Of a stretch of 64,000 nucleotides of DNA, positions 12,317 to 24,371 are shown in pieces. The DNA lies in assembly GCA_051294375.1 (NCBI GenBank), contig CM119268.1:18120005-18184004 (forward strand). The letters run 5' to 3'. The notes under the pieces are model-generated. The model was not told the DNA's origin, made no database searches, and saw only the letters and a program-made list of their open reading frames with translations. Source of the DNA: Paraspadella gotoi (taxonomy: Eukaryota; Chaetognatha). Both the position numbers and the translations under genes were made by a program. Every line of letters begins with the position of its first letter. Within the stretch, counting starts at the first letter, position 1.

Positions 12317-14261
12317 ATCCCCGCTTTTCTCTCCCTCTTCCACTTTTACGATCGCTGAGTCTCCGGAAAATTCTTGCCTAGCGAGAGTGAGAGAAACAAA
12401 TGCTTTCGTAATGCAAATGAGATGTAAGGATCGACCGCGGCGACGACGGAACTCGTCGAGTGGGGACGACGATGGCGATGAAGAGACCGTCTCGCTCTCT
12501 GTCTCGCTCCGTATTGCCTCTGCGTCTTCCACTCGCGCGCCGTTCGTTTCGCGCTTCTCAAATCACCGACTATTCCTTTCTTTGCTTTTAAAACTTGTTA
12601 TTTTTTCTGTAAGTACAATTATATTTTCTTATTTAACGCTATACTTGCCGAGTCTTGCATTGCTTTCTTTCCTTGCCTTGACTTAGTTCTTGCATGACTT
12701 GCCGTGTCGTGCTTGCAATTTCCCATCCCCTGCCGTCCCTGCCTTGCTTTGGATATGTGATTAAGATATTGTTTCTACGTGGCAATGCATTATCCTATTT
12801 TTCCTTCTTTCTATTCACTCATTTTTTCTATTGTTTAAAGACTTATTTTTTTCCTTATCAGACTCATTTAATTTGCACAAAAACAGAGAGCCAAAAATTT
12901 GTACCTTCTCTTCTTCATCTTTATGGAACAATAGAAGATCATCCTTAACAGACCGACAATGATGATACTGCTCGTCAGATCCGCATCAGACAGAAGAATG
13001 CCGCTGCGCTGTCATCGTCGTCGATCAGTCGTCGTCGATCGTTCCCCGTAGTTTTCGTCGAAGTTGTCTGTAAATTCGAACTGGTTTTGATTTACAGTCG
13101 TTTTTGTTTACTAAAAGAAACGATTATGTAAGAGTTTTTGAATATTTATTTCTATTACATACTATCCTAAAATCTAAAAATCCAATGATCACATGAGTTC
13201 TGAAAAATATTACACAAAAAGGAATAATGAGCAGAATAAAATGCGAAACAGGCAAAGGAACGGCGGTGCCTCGCGGTTTTTTTTTCTTTTTTTACTATTT
13301 GTTGTTACGATTTTGCATTCATATTACGATGACATGTTCTTTCGCATTATTTTCCGATTATCTCTTGAAATTTTACTTTTTTGTTCTTTTTTCGTTTTCA
13401 TTCCTTTTTTCTTCCCACTTACTCCACTTTTTCTTTCGTCGCATCTTCTTTACTCTTTCCCATTTCCATTCTCGTTCTATTCTTCCCCCCTTTCATCTTA
13501 GTTCCCGTTTACCGTTCTCCCTACTCCCCTCTCTCGTCTCCCGTCTCCCTCATTCTGCTTCTTTACTTCAAGTCATCCCCCATCTTGGGTTTCATCGGAT
13601 TCTAAGACTTTTTGTCGAAGGGAGTTTCTCTCTTCTCCTCTCGTCATCTCTCTACTCTCTCCTCTCTCTCCTCTCTCTCTCTCCTCTTCTTCTCCCTGTC
13701 TCTCTCTCTCTCTCGCCGAGATCACCCATTTCAATGGCAGGAGGAAGAGGGAAGAGGAGAAAAAAAAGAAAGGAAGACGAGAGGACGGCGATAAGCGAGG
13801 AAAAGACGCGGGAGGAGAAGAGGAGCCGGGAGACGAGAAAGTTTTCGAGCGGTTCGTTCCGTCTTGGATCGAAAAAAGAGCAGAAAAGAAATTTGTCATT
13901 TTTCATGACGAGCAAAACAATCCGTCATAAAACAGGGGAGAAAAAAAAGAAGACGCAAAAAAAAGAGGGGATAATAATTTATGAAAAAAAAGAAATTATT
14001 GAAAAAGAAGAAAAAAGAAAAAACAACTAGTACTTAAAATACCCCAATAAAAATAATGTAAATATATAAAATTTAAGAAAAAATGACTGAACGAAGAAAA
14101 AGCGTGGGAAAGCCAAAAAGAAAAAAGCGTAAAAGCAAAGAGAAAAATAAACATAAAAGAAGGAAAAAAAAAAAGAAAGAGGAATGAACGAAGACGAGGA
14201 TGGCATCATCATCGGAGGGAAAAGGGAGGAATTAGTTAAAAAGAAGAAAAACCCGAGGGAG

Positions 14262-14287
14262 AGAGATGAGGAAGAGAGAGAGGGAGG

Positions 14288-14334
<47 letters not shown>

Positions 14335-14504
14335 AGAGAAGAGAGAAGGGAGAAGAGAGAGAGCGAGGGAGGCAGAGAGAGAGAGGAGAGAGAGAGAGTG
14401 AGAGAGCCTAGAATAAACAGATATAGTAAGTACACGGGGACAAAATCTCATGATGAGGATTGGACTCCGAAGTAGTATCTGACTATTCAGTATAATATCT
14501 ACGG

Positions 14505-14547
<43 letters not shown>

Positions 14548-14579
14548 TCTCTCTATCTCTTCTCTCTCTCTCTCTCCTA

Positions 14580-14633
<54 letters not shown>

Positions 14634-14648
14634 CCTCATCCTTCCCCT
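14262..14648. repeat. GA tract followed by a long TC tract at the end of copy A
   Basis: GA repeats cover about 14262-14407. About 95 bp of unique sequence follows, then TC repeats from about 14503 to the gap. These low-complexity ends are where copy A stops and a 25-N gap begins. Confidence 0.9.
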
Positions 14649-14673
14649 NNNNNNNNNNNNNNNNNNNNNNNNN
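14649..14673. other. 25-N gap between copy A and copy B
   Basis: Exactly 25 N. The sequence to the right restarts inside the repeated locus (equivalent to 5608). The equal length of five such gaps in the window suggests a placeholder and not a size estimate. Confidence 0.95.
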
Positions 14674-15071
14674 AATTACGCAAATTTTCTTGTTCTCTGT
14701 AATTAATCTACGCGACGAGGGGCCTCGCGCGTGATTACCCTTTATTCATTTTAGTACTGAAGCCATATTTATCGATCCAACCACGTCTAAAATTGTTTAA
14801 ATAGATTCGATTGGATTGGCCAAATAAGGTAACATTTCCTTCCCTTAATTTTTTTTTTTCGTACAATTTCTTTTCCTCATTTCCCCTTTTTTTTCCTTTC
14901 ATAAATCTTTCTTAAGTTCCTTCATCAAGTTTCTGTTAAACCCATAAAGAGTTAGACGGGATTTTTTTTGAAGAGGAAGAGGGGGAGATTTCCTTCTAGT
15001 GGCGGTTTCCTGTTTTTTTTTTTCTGTTTTTTTGACTCTCTCTCTCTCTCTCTCTCTCTCGTCGTCTCTCT

Positions 15072-15119
<48 letters not shown>

Positions 15120-15990
15120 CTCCTCTATCTTTCTCTCTGTGGTCACAATCCACCCCCCTCCTCCTCAACGACTTTCTTCTTCATCCATTTCATCTAGTTT
15201 TTCCCCTTTCTTCTTCTCCTCTTCCTCTTCTTCTCCTCTCCTCCTCCTCCTTCCTCCTCCTCCTCCTGTCTTTTCTCAAAGTTCACGTTCCCCATCATCG
15301 TGTTTATGCTCACGCAAAAAGACCGCAACTCACAATGAGGAGTGGTGCAGTGGTTCACGGATGAAATCTCTTTTCCGGTTCTGGAAGCGTGCCACTTTTT
15401 TGACGAGACGCGGCCGTGAGTCTGTGTCCAATTCCTCCAAAGCGTTATAGCACTGCTCGTTTTAAAATAGTCTTTTTTCTAAATTCAACTCAAGCTGGAA
15501 TTTCCTGATGCTGAAGCCTGAGGCCCATTGTTTACAAAACAAGCTTAACAGTGATAGATTATTTTCAATCCGTAAATTTTAAAAATCGTTTGAAAAGATT
15601 TAATAAACGGCCAAGTTTTGTAAACAAACTTGGAATTGAATTTTTTTGTGATTCTAATTTCTTTGAATTACTTGAAATCAGATATTTTAGTGCATTTAAT
15701 TATTATTATTATTATTGAAAATGAAAATTTGCAAATTACTTGTTTACTATTTTCTATTTTTCTATTTTAATATTTTAATATTTTTATGAAGGATTTAGTA
15801 TTTAATCTATATTATTTAATCAAACATATATTGCTTTCTTTTTTAAAAATGTTTTATTTATCTAATAATTCAATTTGGGAAGGGGAAGTCAGTGTTGTCT
15901 TCTGGAAATAGAGCAGAGCAGAGCAGAGCATCTATATAACACAAGGTGAGATAGATATCACACATCATTTCTGTTAGAAAGTCATTAATG
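14674..15990. repeat. Copy B, first block
   Basis: Matches copy A 5608-6934 with small indels, then stops after GTCATTAATG, where sequence absent from copy A begins. The last roughly 270 bp (about 15720-15990) are present again at 20390-20670. Confidence 0.85.
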
Positions 15991-16390
15991 CCAATGAACG
16001 GACCACGTGGCGTCTGAGGCTGCACTAGTTTCGGTTCAAATGATAAAATTGTTTCCAAGAACAAACATCTTTTACTTTGTTTCAATTATAAAATCACCTT
16101 AATAAAATAATCAACAGCATATTAGATATTCATAGAATATCTAATATGGCATTAACAAACAAAAGCATAACCAAAATCAATACTAACATCAATAAGGAAT
16201 GACATAAATCAATAAAACGATTTTTCAACAATTAGAATAAGTATTTAAAACCTGTAGTGTATAGATAGTAAATGCTGTAGAAATAAATCATTTACAAGAA
16301 GAACTAAGGATCTTAGTGACAATGAGCAAGACATGAGAACCAGTTGAAATACTACTAGAAGTGCTACTTAGTTAAAATATAAGTTGGTAA
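15991..16390. other. Unassigned AT-rich sequence left of the retrotransposon
   Basis: About 400 bp that occur nowhere else in the window. They hold a 31-bp near-perfect palindrome at 16118-16148 and no gene. The segment may be flanking DNA of the retroelement at its original site or part of an older insertion. Confidence 0.5.
16118..16148. repeat. Perfect 14-bp inverted repeat with 3-base loop
   Basis: CATATTAGATATTC is followed by ATA and then by its exact reverse complement. It could form a hairpin or cruciform. No transposon end is evident around it. Confidence 0.85.
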
Positions 16391-16684
16391 TTTCTCTTGT
16401 TTTAACATAACGAATACAGTAGAATAATTAATGTAATATTGGAATATCTATAATTAACTTATCGTATGTGTGTTGAAGCACTAAGTCTCTGTTTAGTGAA
16501 TGAACAGTCCCGGGATCAAATCCAGGAACAACTCTTTTTATTTTGATTTAGTAAAATCGTTTATTAATCAATTTTGTATATTAGTTTTTAAGTTAAGCGT
16601 TATTTATTAATATCAATTGGCCGATTTGCCAACTCCCTCAGCTTCAAAGGCCCGAAGAATCCATTGAGGTCGATAATGCCCACA
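16391..16684 (-). repeat. 3' LTR of the Ty3/gypsy element
   Basis: It shares TTTCTCTTGTTTTAACATAA, the CACTAAGTCTCTG block and the CAGCTTCAAAGGC block with the other LTR. On the minus strand it begins TGTGGGC directly after the polypurine tract. The far boundary is uncertain by a few bases and no clear target-site duplication was found. Confidence 0.8.
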
Positions 16685-16693
16685 TCCCCCCAG
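16685..16693 (-). other. Polypurine tract
   Basis: Minus-strand CTGGGGGGA lies immediately upstream of the LTR that begins TGTGGGC. This is the usual plus-strand primer position in LTR retrotransposons. Confidence 0.7.
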
Positions 16694-17179
16694 ACGAGGA
16701 AAACCGTTGGAACGAGGAGATATTTTCTTCACGTTGGCTCTTTATCCATTTTTGTGAAGGATGTGGCGCAACACCACATTGTAATTTTGGGGTTGTTGTC
16801 GCCGCAATTTGGCGCTTGAGGCGGCAAAAAGGCGTCTGAGGCTTGGCTCGAGGGACTGGACGAAGGCCAGATCGTCGCGTTGGCGCCACTTCGAGTGACA
16901 CGTATCGGCCGTGGTGGAGGACTGTGAGGGTGACCGTTTCGCCATGGGATGGGCGTGGCGGAAGTGATTCGTTTCGCTCTTTGGTTTTTGCACTGTTACT
17001 GGGTTTTGGGCCGAGGGCGCGACTGGCGTCGACGGGACTGGAGAGAGTGCTTGTGCGGGCATTTCAAGCTTGGAGGCTTCCTCTTAGCGGCGTTGTTGTC
17101 TTTATCGTCCTCGACGTGGCCGGTTACGCGGGTGTAACTGCGACGGTCTCAAACACCTCTTACCGGGATTTAGTCAATC

Positions 17180-18255
17180 TTAAATTTTATGTCTCTTGAC
17201 CGTGACGCGGAAAGGGCCCTCGTTTGGTGCAGTGAGAGGCGGGAGTTAATGCCGCCGCGTCGGCATTGAAAAATGTGCTGCACGTTCGCGAGGCTGTCCG
17301 GGAGTGTACCCGAGGTCTTCTGTGTCTGCTGGGTTGGCGCGGGTTTTGGAGCCGCTCGAGCTTCCATTCGAGTTCATCTCTGAGGCTGTCGCCGCGAGAT
17401 TCTCGTTTCTTCCGCCTCAGATTGGCTCGGATCCAGGATGTCGCCAGGGGACTGTGAGGCGTCTCGTAGACCAACTAGGGCTGGGACGCACCACATCCGG
17501 CTATGATGGTGGTGCGGATGCGAAAGATTGCCTGAAGGGGAGTCTCCAATACCAGCCACTGGGCGTCATCGTGGAGATTGCAATGAGAGATTCCTTTTAG
17601 GCGACGAATGAATCGGACTCGACCAGCCGTTTGCTTCTGGATGGTAGGCTGTAAGTCAAACGAAGTTTTAGTCAACTCCACGTTTTTGGCGAGTTTGTTC
17701 GCCAGATTTGCTGATGAAAATGGTTGAGCCGCGGATTCCGTGGTGATTTCAGCGGGAGATGCCGGAAAAATAGCGACCCAGTGATGCGCGAATGTGTCCG
17801 GCAACGGTGGTTCAGTAATGTCTTTGATTGGGCGCCGCTATTTGGCCATCTTCGTAAAAATCATTTCGACGGCGGTGAGGAGGTACGTGAAGCCGTTTGA
17901 CACGAGGCATCTCTTAACGACGCGTCCACGTGCCACGTGCTGAAACGGCGTTGCAGGCACTACGAACTCGCCGATTCCGGAATGACGTGGCGCGTCACCT
18001 TAGCGCGCTGGCAGGCAAGTGCACTCGCGGCGCCCAACGTGTCACATCCGCGCGCATGGATGCCAAGACAAATTTACTCGGCCACGGCCGTCTCGCCGTT
18101 CTCGCGACGCCTAGGATTGGCCGAGATCATGAATTGTTTGAAAAACTCTTCGGCGCCAGGCCTCTGGGATACACGAACGGCCTGGGTCGGCCGTTGGACG
18201 ACGTCGACGACGAATCGTTTTTCATTTCAGTTGGATGCGTCTGAAATGGAGCCCT
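17180..18255 (-). pseudogene. Integrase remnant of the Ty3/gypsy element
   Basis: Across three minus-strand frames the pieces line up in the right order. First comes NGRPRPFVYP with the N-terminal zinc-binding region, including SMRADVTRWA and CQRAKVTRH. Then comes the catalytic core with VSNGFTYLLTAVEM, KDIT, TFAHHWVA, PAEITTE and LAKNVELTKTSF. The C-terminal part has RRLKGISHCNLHDDAQW and a PLQAI piece. Near 17180-17300 there is an SH3-like tail similar to the PPYxGPFxVLSR motif of related elements. The second catalytic Asp falls at a frame break (TTES instead of TTD). Several frameshifts and an in-frame stop exclude a functional enzyme as assembled, although raw-read errors could have caused some breaks. 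Confidence 0.85.
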
Positions 18256-18549
18256 GTTGGTTGGATCTTGGAAGAGTCGGCAAAAATCTCGGAGTCTAAC
18301 GGTTGTTGCCGCGCCATCTCGACGGAAGGTCGACGCCTTGATGCTGAATGACCGCAACAAGAGGGCGAGGTGTTCTGATTTCTCGGCACGCAACGGTCTG
18401 CTAGAGATATTTGGAGCCTTGCGGTTGGGGCGAGAAGAGGGACGTCGGCCACGCGTTGGCCTTGCCCTCGACATGCCGGATATCCGTAGGATATTCAGAA
18501 ATAGCCGAGAGTTGAACAAAGTCTGGCGGGCTGTCTGAGGTTCCGTTTT

Positions 18550-19060
18550 TTTTTGTTGCGAGGGCGGTGAATTAGACTCATGTGATCTGTATTAGGACAA
18601 ACGTACGACCTCCAAACCGAATAGGTCGAAATGTCTGATGGCCTCGAAAGGCGCCATATAACTCCCATGTCGAAGGGTAGGCCATTTCCTATTGGGCGTC
18701 ACTCAACTTGGCAGAGAAAAAGGCCATGGAATCCCAGCCTTATCGACCCACGCTGCTCCAGGACGGCTCCTACGGCCGGGTCAGAATGCGTCAGTCGTCA
18801 GCGAAATAGCGGCGCCGGGTTTTCGGATGCACGGAGGGGACGCGTTCGCTAGGGCCTCCTTGGACGGCCGTCGAATCCGCAGGCTCGACAATTTGGCGTT
18901 GCCACTCACAGCGCCGCGGCTTCCCTTTGAGGGCATCGTAAAGCGGCGTTGCGTGAATGAGCCACCCTCGGATGCAAACGTCGATTAATAGTTTATCATC
19001 ACCGAGGAAAGTTGCAGTTCTTTGAACGGTTGTCGTGAGGTGCTAGCGAGAATCTCGCGA
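18550..19060 (-). pseudogene. RNase H remnant of the Ty3/gypsy element
   Basis: Minus-strand sequence encodes APLYDALKGKP-like residues (PLYDALKGKPRRCEW), then PGAAISLTTDA at about 18787-18815, the first conserved Asp region of retroelement RNase H. Further on it encodes AVGAVLEQ-like and MAFFSAKLSD-like strings in shifted frames, and a Thr-Asp-His near 18580-18600. The order directly after the RT and before the integrase is as expected. Stops and shifts break every frame. Confidence 0.75.
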
Positions 19061-20066
19061 AGGCATGTTTCACACGCGGGTGAGGGAGTGGGTTTCACGC
19101 CGTCGCCGTCGACATTAGACGTAGCGAATCCAGAGACTCCTCGCCCAAGGACTGCATTTTCTTACGAATGATGACGAGACCGTTCTCCTTGTAGCGCCTC
19201 AAAAACCTCCTCGAGATCCTTGCGCTGCTTGCTGCTCGTCATCCTCGCTTGCGAACCAGTATGTCGTCCAGGTAGACATACACGCGAGGCAGTGCCGCCA
19301 AGTATTTCGTCCAGAGACGTGGGAAGTCTATGTCCTGCGTTTTAAACCAAAGGGAGTCCGAGGAAAAAGTAGAGGCCAAAAAAAGGCTGTAATGACGGGG
19401 CCGTTTGGCACATTCCTCAGGCGCCACCGCGGATTCTGGTGCGTAACCTTTCAAGAGGTTTCAATCTTCGGCAGAACCACCTTCATTGCCTGCCAACGGG
19501 CGGCTTAAAAGTCCAGCTAGCAACTTCACCGGATATCGATCTGGGATTGGTCTGCGGTTGAGCTTGGCGTTAGTTCACCGCAGGACTCAGCCAACCTCCA
19601 GTCTCCTTTAGGGACGCATTAGTTGGCAGGGGCGAGGACCGATGGACTCTTATGCCCGGACTGCCACCGAAGCTCCACCATTTTGTCCAATTCAGCCTTA
19701 GCACCGCCACTTTTCGGTGAAAGGCGGCGTGCACGTGCCTGACATAGGGCGTCCTTGCGTCGCTGATTGTAGTGACGAATTCCATGTTTGGGTTTCTTTG
19801 ATTTCGAACGTGTCGTTGCATAGGGCGGCGTAGCGGTCGAGCAGTTGATAAAACTGGCTGTCTTGACGGCGAAGGATGGACAGTGGGAAACAGCATTGGC
19901 CATGATGCTCCGGGCACATTTAGATTGTCGAATATTCTTGAGTCGAGGAGTAAACATGCTCGGTGGTTGGGGGCGACGGAAATATTGCGCCAAAAATCTG
20001 TGCGCGAGAATACTCTGCGTGACGTCAGCGATTAAACTTTCAAAATGGGAACCGATCTGGGACCCA
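19060..20066 (-). pseudogene. Protease-end and reverse transcriptase remnant
   Basis: Nearest the upstream LTR the minus strand gives SLIADVTQSILAHRFLAQYF, like the conserved ADVxxPILGADFL linker after the retroviral-type protease. Then follow NCSTATPPYA/LLDRYAALCNDTFEI, TKHGIRHY-like, ARRLSP and KAELDKMVELR, the entry to RT. The catalytic motif VYVYLDDILV is present at about 19260-19280 (YLDD encoded at 19263-19274 on the plus strand). Most of the palm before that motif is shortened or scrambled. The reading frame changes at least four times. Confidence 0.85.
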
Positions 20067-20069
20067 GAG

Positions 20070-20376
20070 TAATGTTTCTCTTGTTTTAACATAACAGAAA
20101 TAACATGCTTAGAATAATTAATGTAATCTTGGAATATCTATAATTAAATTATCGTTGTGGTGTGAAGCACTAAGTCTCTGTTAGTGAAATGAACAGTCAC
20201 CGCGGATCAAATCGGGAGACAACTCATTTTTTATTTATGATTTAGATAAAATCGGTTTTATTAATCAATTTGATTATAATAGTTAGTTTTAACGTTAAGG
20301 TTATTTATATATTAATTGGGCGATTTTGCCCAACCCCTCAGCTTCAAAGGCGAAAAATCCTGGGTCGAATCCCACA
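20070..20376 (-). repeat. 5' LTR of the Ty3/gypsy element
   Basis: Matches 16391-16684 with many small indels. On the minus strand it starts TGTGGGATTCGACCC, a string that imitates a tRNA T-arm but is only the LTR terminus. Coding remnants begin within a few bases of its inner end, leaving no room for a primer-binding site. Confidence 0.8.
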
Positions 20377-20378
20377 AT

Positions 20379-22247
20379 TAATGATTTATTGAAATATGAA
20401 ATTGCAAATACTTGTATTTTCATATTTATCATTTTATTATTAATTCGTTGTATAAGATTTAGTATTTAATCTATATTATTAATCAAACATATATTGCTTT
20501 TCTTTTTAAAAAATGTGTTTATTTATCCTACATAACTTCAATTTGGAAGTGGGAAGTCAGTATTGTTTCTGGAAATAGAGCAGAGCCAGAGCAGAAGAGC
20601 ATCTATATAAACACACGACGGCTGATAGATAGAATCACTTCACACACAGCTTCTGTTAGAAGTCATTAATTGAAAAAACATAATATCTAAGAGGAATCTG
20701 AACGAAAGGGGTGGGGAATGGATAATTTTATGAGGCGGGACCAACGTATAATAGTGATTTTTTTTACAATAGTAATAAGTGACTAACCATGTAGAATTGT
20801 ATGTGTCTAGAATCAGGGATACATAACTGTGGGAAGGTTTCATTTAGGGGACCTTCATGGTCATGGAAAGTAAATTAATATTTTTCTATCAACAACAATT
20901 GTACTTCCGACCTCTGGACTTCTTATTTCTTATCATCACTATCCTATCTCCTTTAGATTTACTTTCTTCTTTCTGGAAATAAAGTTTTTTATCTTTTATG
21001 TTTATACAATGGGCGGAATTACAGCACGTATCAGTTCGGGCAATCTATACCGTTCCATTGGACTCTCTCGGCTCTTTAAATCTTCCAATCCGAATATTAA
21101 TTGCATATCTAATTATTCATCCATTGATATTATCGTATTATTACTCGAATATCGTTACTCCTTAACTTATATAATTAGTCTATTATTATTTTACTATCCG
21201 TTCAATATTATGTTATTTATCCCTTATTAGAGTGGTATTATAACTACTATAAATAATATCTAGACCACCGATGAACCAAACAGGGACCAGCCACTCAAAA
21301 CCCTACCGGTTTACTCACCCTAGCAGAAGCTCTCTTCTGGCTTCTCTCTCAAATCTGACCAAAGAGCCGCTTCGCAGCCATCCTGGCGCGCTTGCCGGCC
21401 GGCAGCTACAGGACACGTCCGGCTCCAGGCCCTGGCCGGCGTTTCGGTAACGGCGCCCCCCTCGGCAATGGAGAACCCTCCTGTCAGTGGGAAAAAGGTA
21501 AAAGTGAGAGTCGGTAGAGAAAAAAAAAGGGGAAATTCTAAAGGTAGAGAATAAAAAAATGGATTAAAAAAATAGAAAAGGTTAAAGTTTTAAAACTTAT
21601 TCACTCTCGTTGATTTTTTATCAAATTTTTATAATATTAATTTTTTTACTCCTATTTTTGAAACATGAAAATTGAAAGCAAAATAGAATATTGTCAAAAA
21701 CAAATAAATAAACATAAAACAGATCAACTTACTGAAAAATGAGATACGACCGAAAACCTCAATTGAATCTTTTGAATTTTTTTTTTTTATTTTTTGTTTA
21801 TACAATTCATTTCGATTTTTTTTTATTAACAGTTTACATATGTGGTCTTTCTGTTGTTAATTCGAACATCCTCTCTCTCTCCTTTTTCTAATAGATTTAA
21901 TTTTTTTTTTCATTTTTAAATTTAATTTTTTTTAAATTTTATCCCCGCAGAAAAAAGTATTTGTCGAAGAATTTAAAATTAAAAGCAGATCGTAAAATTT
22001 AAAGTGTGAATAAGTGAATTTAGGAAAGGGAATGGTGATGTGGGGAGAGGAGAGAGATCAGAGAGAGAAGGAGATGCGCGCATAAGCTAATTTCCGAGTT
22101 GAATAAAGAAAAAACCTGAAGGTCAGGATGTGTTTTTGACAACCTTATCTTAAGCTGGGTGACAAACGCCAATGAAAATGGCATCGTTCTCTCTCTCTCT
22201 CTTCCCTCTTTTTTCTTCTCTCTCTCTCTCTCTCTCTCTTCTCTTCT

Positions 22248-22294
<47 letters not shown>

Positions 22295-23081
22295 TCCCAG
22301 AGAATGAACGTCGCTTGAATGTGTTAAACGTGTGAAATCAAAAATGAAGGACAAAATATTCGTGGAAGTGAAAAATGAAGTTTGGATATAAGAGAAAAAA
22401 GATAATGACGCGTGATGATTGAGAGGGGAGACGCATTCTCGGTTTTTAGTAGAGAGTGAGAGTGACGAGAGAGAGAGGAGGAGCGACCGAGAGGAGAGAG
22501 CGACATGAGGAGGGAGAGAGAGAGGAGAGGAAAGAGATGAAGAGAGCACTATTTTCCGCCAAGCTTTCACTTAAATCCGTCGTGTTATTTGTAACGCTCA
22601 AAGTTAGGAATGTTGAATTGACCATCATCACGCCTGAGCGGAGAGGAAAATCACAGGGATGAAATTATCGAATTTGAACCAAATGAATTTATCATGAGGG
22701 TGAGAGTTGAATTTAAAAACAATTTCCCAGAGGTTAATGGAGAGCTTAGTACTAAAAACTAAGATTTTTTGAGTCACTCATCAGCTTTGTTTGATTTTCA
22801 TCCAAAATTAAAAACAAAATAAAGACCAAGGCAAAATCCGAGCGTCTGTCTGTCTTTCTCTCCTCTTGGGCAATCAAAGACAATTTGAGAGACAGAATCT
22901 AATCATAACCGACACCATGAGAAACGATGGAGGCTCCAGAGGGCGGGAACCGAATCCGGGTTGAAAGGTGAAAAAAATTTAAGAATCATGCTAGGAAGAT
23001 AGTAAAAAAGGCGGTTTTGGTTTTTATTTTGATGAGGAGAGAGAGAGAGAGAGAGAGAAGAGATGAGAGAGAGAGAGACGA

Positions 23082-23112
<31 letters not shown>

Positions 23113-23881
23113 TTAAATGAAGAAAAAGGATGGGGATTAGTGAGGATTGCGGAAGCGATACTCTCTTGCTATCAAAATCTGCGTATCAAAAAAATTTCTT
23201 GATTCGTTTTTTTTTGCAGTGAGCGGAAAAAAAACCAATCAAATGTATTTCTTTGTTTCACGAAAAACAAAAACTAAATTAACAAAAAGTTCAATTTTGT
23301 TGTGAGGAAAAATGAGAGCCACAAGAAGTAAGAAAATTAAAAATTAAAAAAAAACTTCAACTTTTTAAAATAAAATGGTGAAATACTTTCTTGCTGTTGA
23401 TATATTCTCGAAATAAACGTTCCATGTTTGTTGTCTAAGATGCGGATTTCGACAAGTTAAAAAGACGAAAATTTATATACAGGGAACGACTAAAAATCCG
23501 GTATTTTTAAAAAAAAAGAAGTTAGTTTTTTTAATTTAAGTTTTTTTTCTTTTTATAAGATAATTCTTCGGTTTTTGTGTTTGTCTTAGTCGCTGTCATC
23601 GTTGTCAATTCGTTGTCATCGTCATACTAAATTATAAATTAGTGGATCGCCCATCGAAATTTTCTTTATGGCAACCGATAAACACGAATTGGCAACAACA
23701 ATCTTTTTCACACAGAGGAATGGAATGGCATAATGCCGTATCATGCCATACTGCGGTCGTTTGGCTTAAACGGATTCTCCTATGCATGATTTCAGCCTTG
23801 ACTGAAAACCATTACAGCGTTTTACCTTTACTTCCCGGACCATTATAATTCTCATTTTATCGTTCAAAACTCGTCTCTCTT

Positions 23882-23918
<37 letters not shown>

Positions 23919-24296
23919 TCTTCTCTCTCTTCTCTACTCTCTCGTCTCTCTCTCTCTTTCTGTTTTTGTCTATCTTTCATCTGGAAGAAGGAGGTCATAA
24001 TTTCGCATCATTTTTTTCTTTCACAAAATTGGTTCCAACGGAAGGGCTGAGGAGTAAGTTCGAAATTTGAGGTGAGACGCGTAGAGAGGCGTCAGTTTGT
24101 TCGATCGATCGCGCAACTCGATCTCCTTTTTTGTTTTAATTAAGAAAGACGACGACGAAGACGACGACGACGCGATGGAGAACAACGATGGACTACAACC
24201 ATCGACCAAGAATTCTCAAAACCTTTTTGAAATAATCCTCTAACCCGGGATGTATAAATTTGATCTTAAAACGACTCCACCTTCTATCCGAGGGAA

Positions 24297-24371
<75 letters not shown>

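Larger units (their letters stand above)
5608..14480. repeat. Copy A of a locus present three times in the window
   Basis: Copy A starts near TACGCAAATTTCTTG and runs to the GA tract that ends near 14407. Copy B follows it in two blocks (14674-15990 matches 5608-6934; 20379-27174 matches about 6640-12955). Copy C (27200-33136) matches 8681-14266. The differences are mostly single-base insertions and deletions and repeat-length changes, as seen between differently processed versions of one locus. Copy A is the most continuous: it reads through microsatellites that are N runs in copy C. It has no recognisable gene except one candidate exon at 7390-7633. Confidence 0.85.
16391..20376 (-). mobile_element. 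Ty3/gypsy LTR retrotransposon, decayed, minus strand, gag missing
   Basis: Two related repeats of about 300 bp (16391-16684 and about 20070-20376) flank a minus-strand pol region. Read on the minus strand the order is end of protease, reverse transcriptase, RNase H, integrase. This order, with integrase last, defines the Ty3/gypsy group. The integrase tail and the RT entry motif resemble elements of the CsRn1-like kind, but that is an impression and not a test. A polypurine tract (CTGGGGGGA on the minus strand, 16685-16693) abuts the downstream LTR, as expected. The upstream LTR is followed directly by the protease/RT linker, so gag, most of the protease and the primer-binding site are gone. 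All domains are split among frames. The element lies only in copy B. Confidence 0.88.

Noticed and set aside
14184-14475. RERERE and SLSLSL frames across the window
   Set aside because: They are direct translations of (GA)n and (TC)n tracts and have no other sequence content.
16490-16525. tRNA or tRNA-derived SINE because of GGGATCAAATCC and, at 20361, GGGTCGAATCCC
   Set aside because: Both strings are inside the LTRs. There is no A box or acceptor stem, and the second is the LTR terminus.
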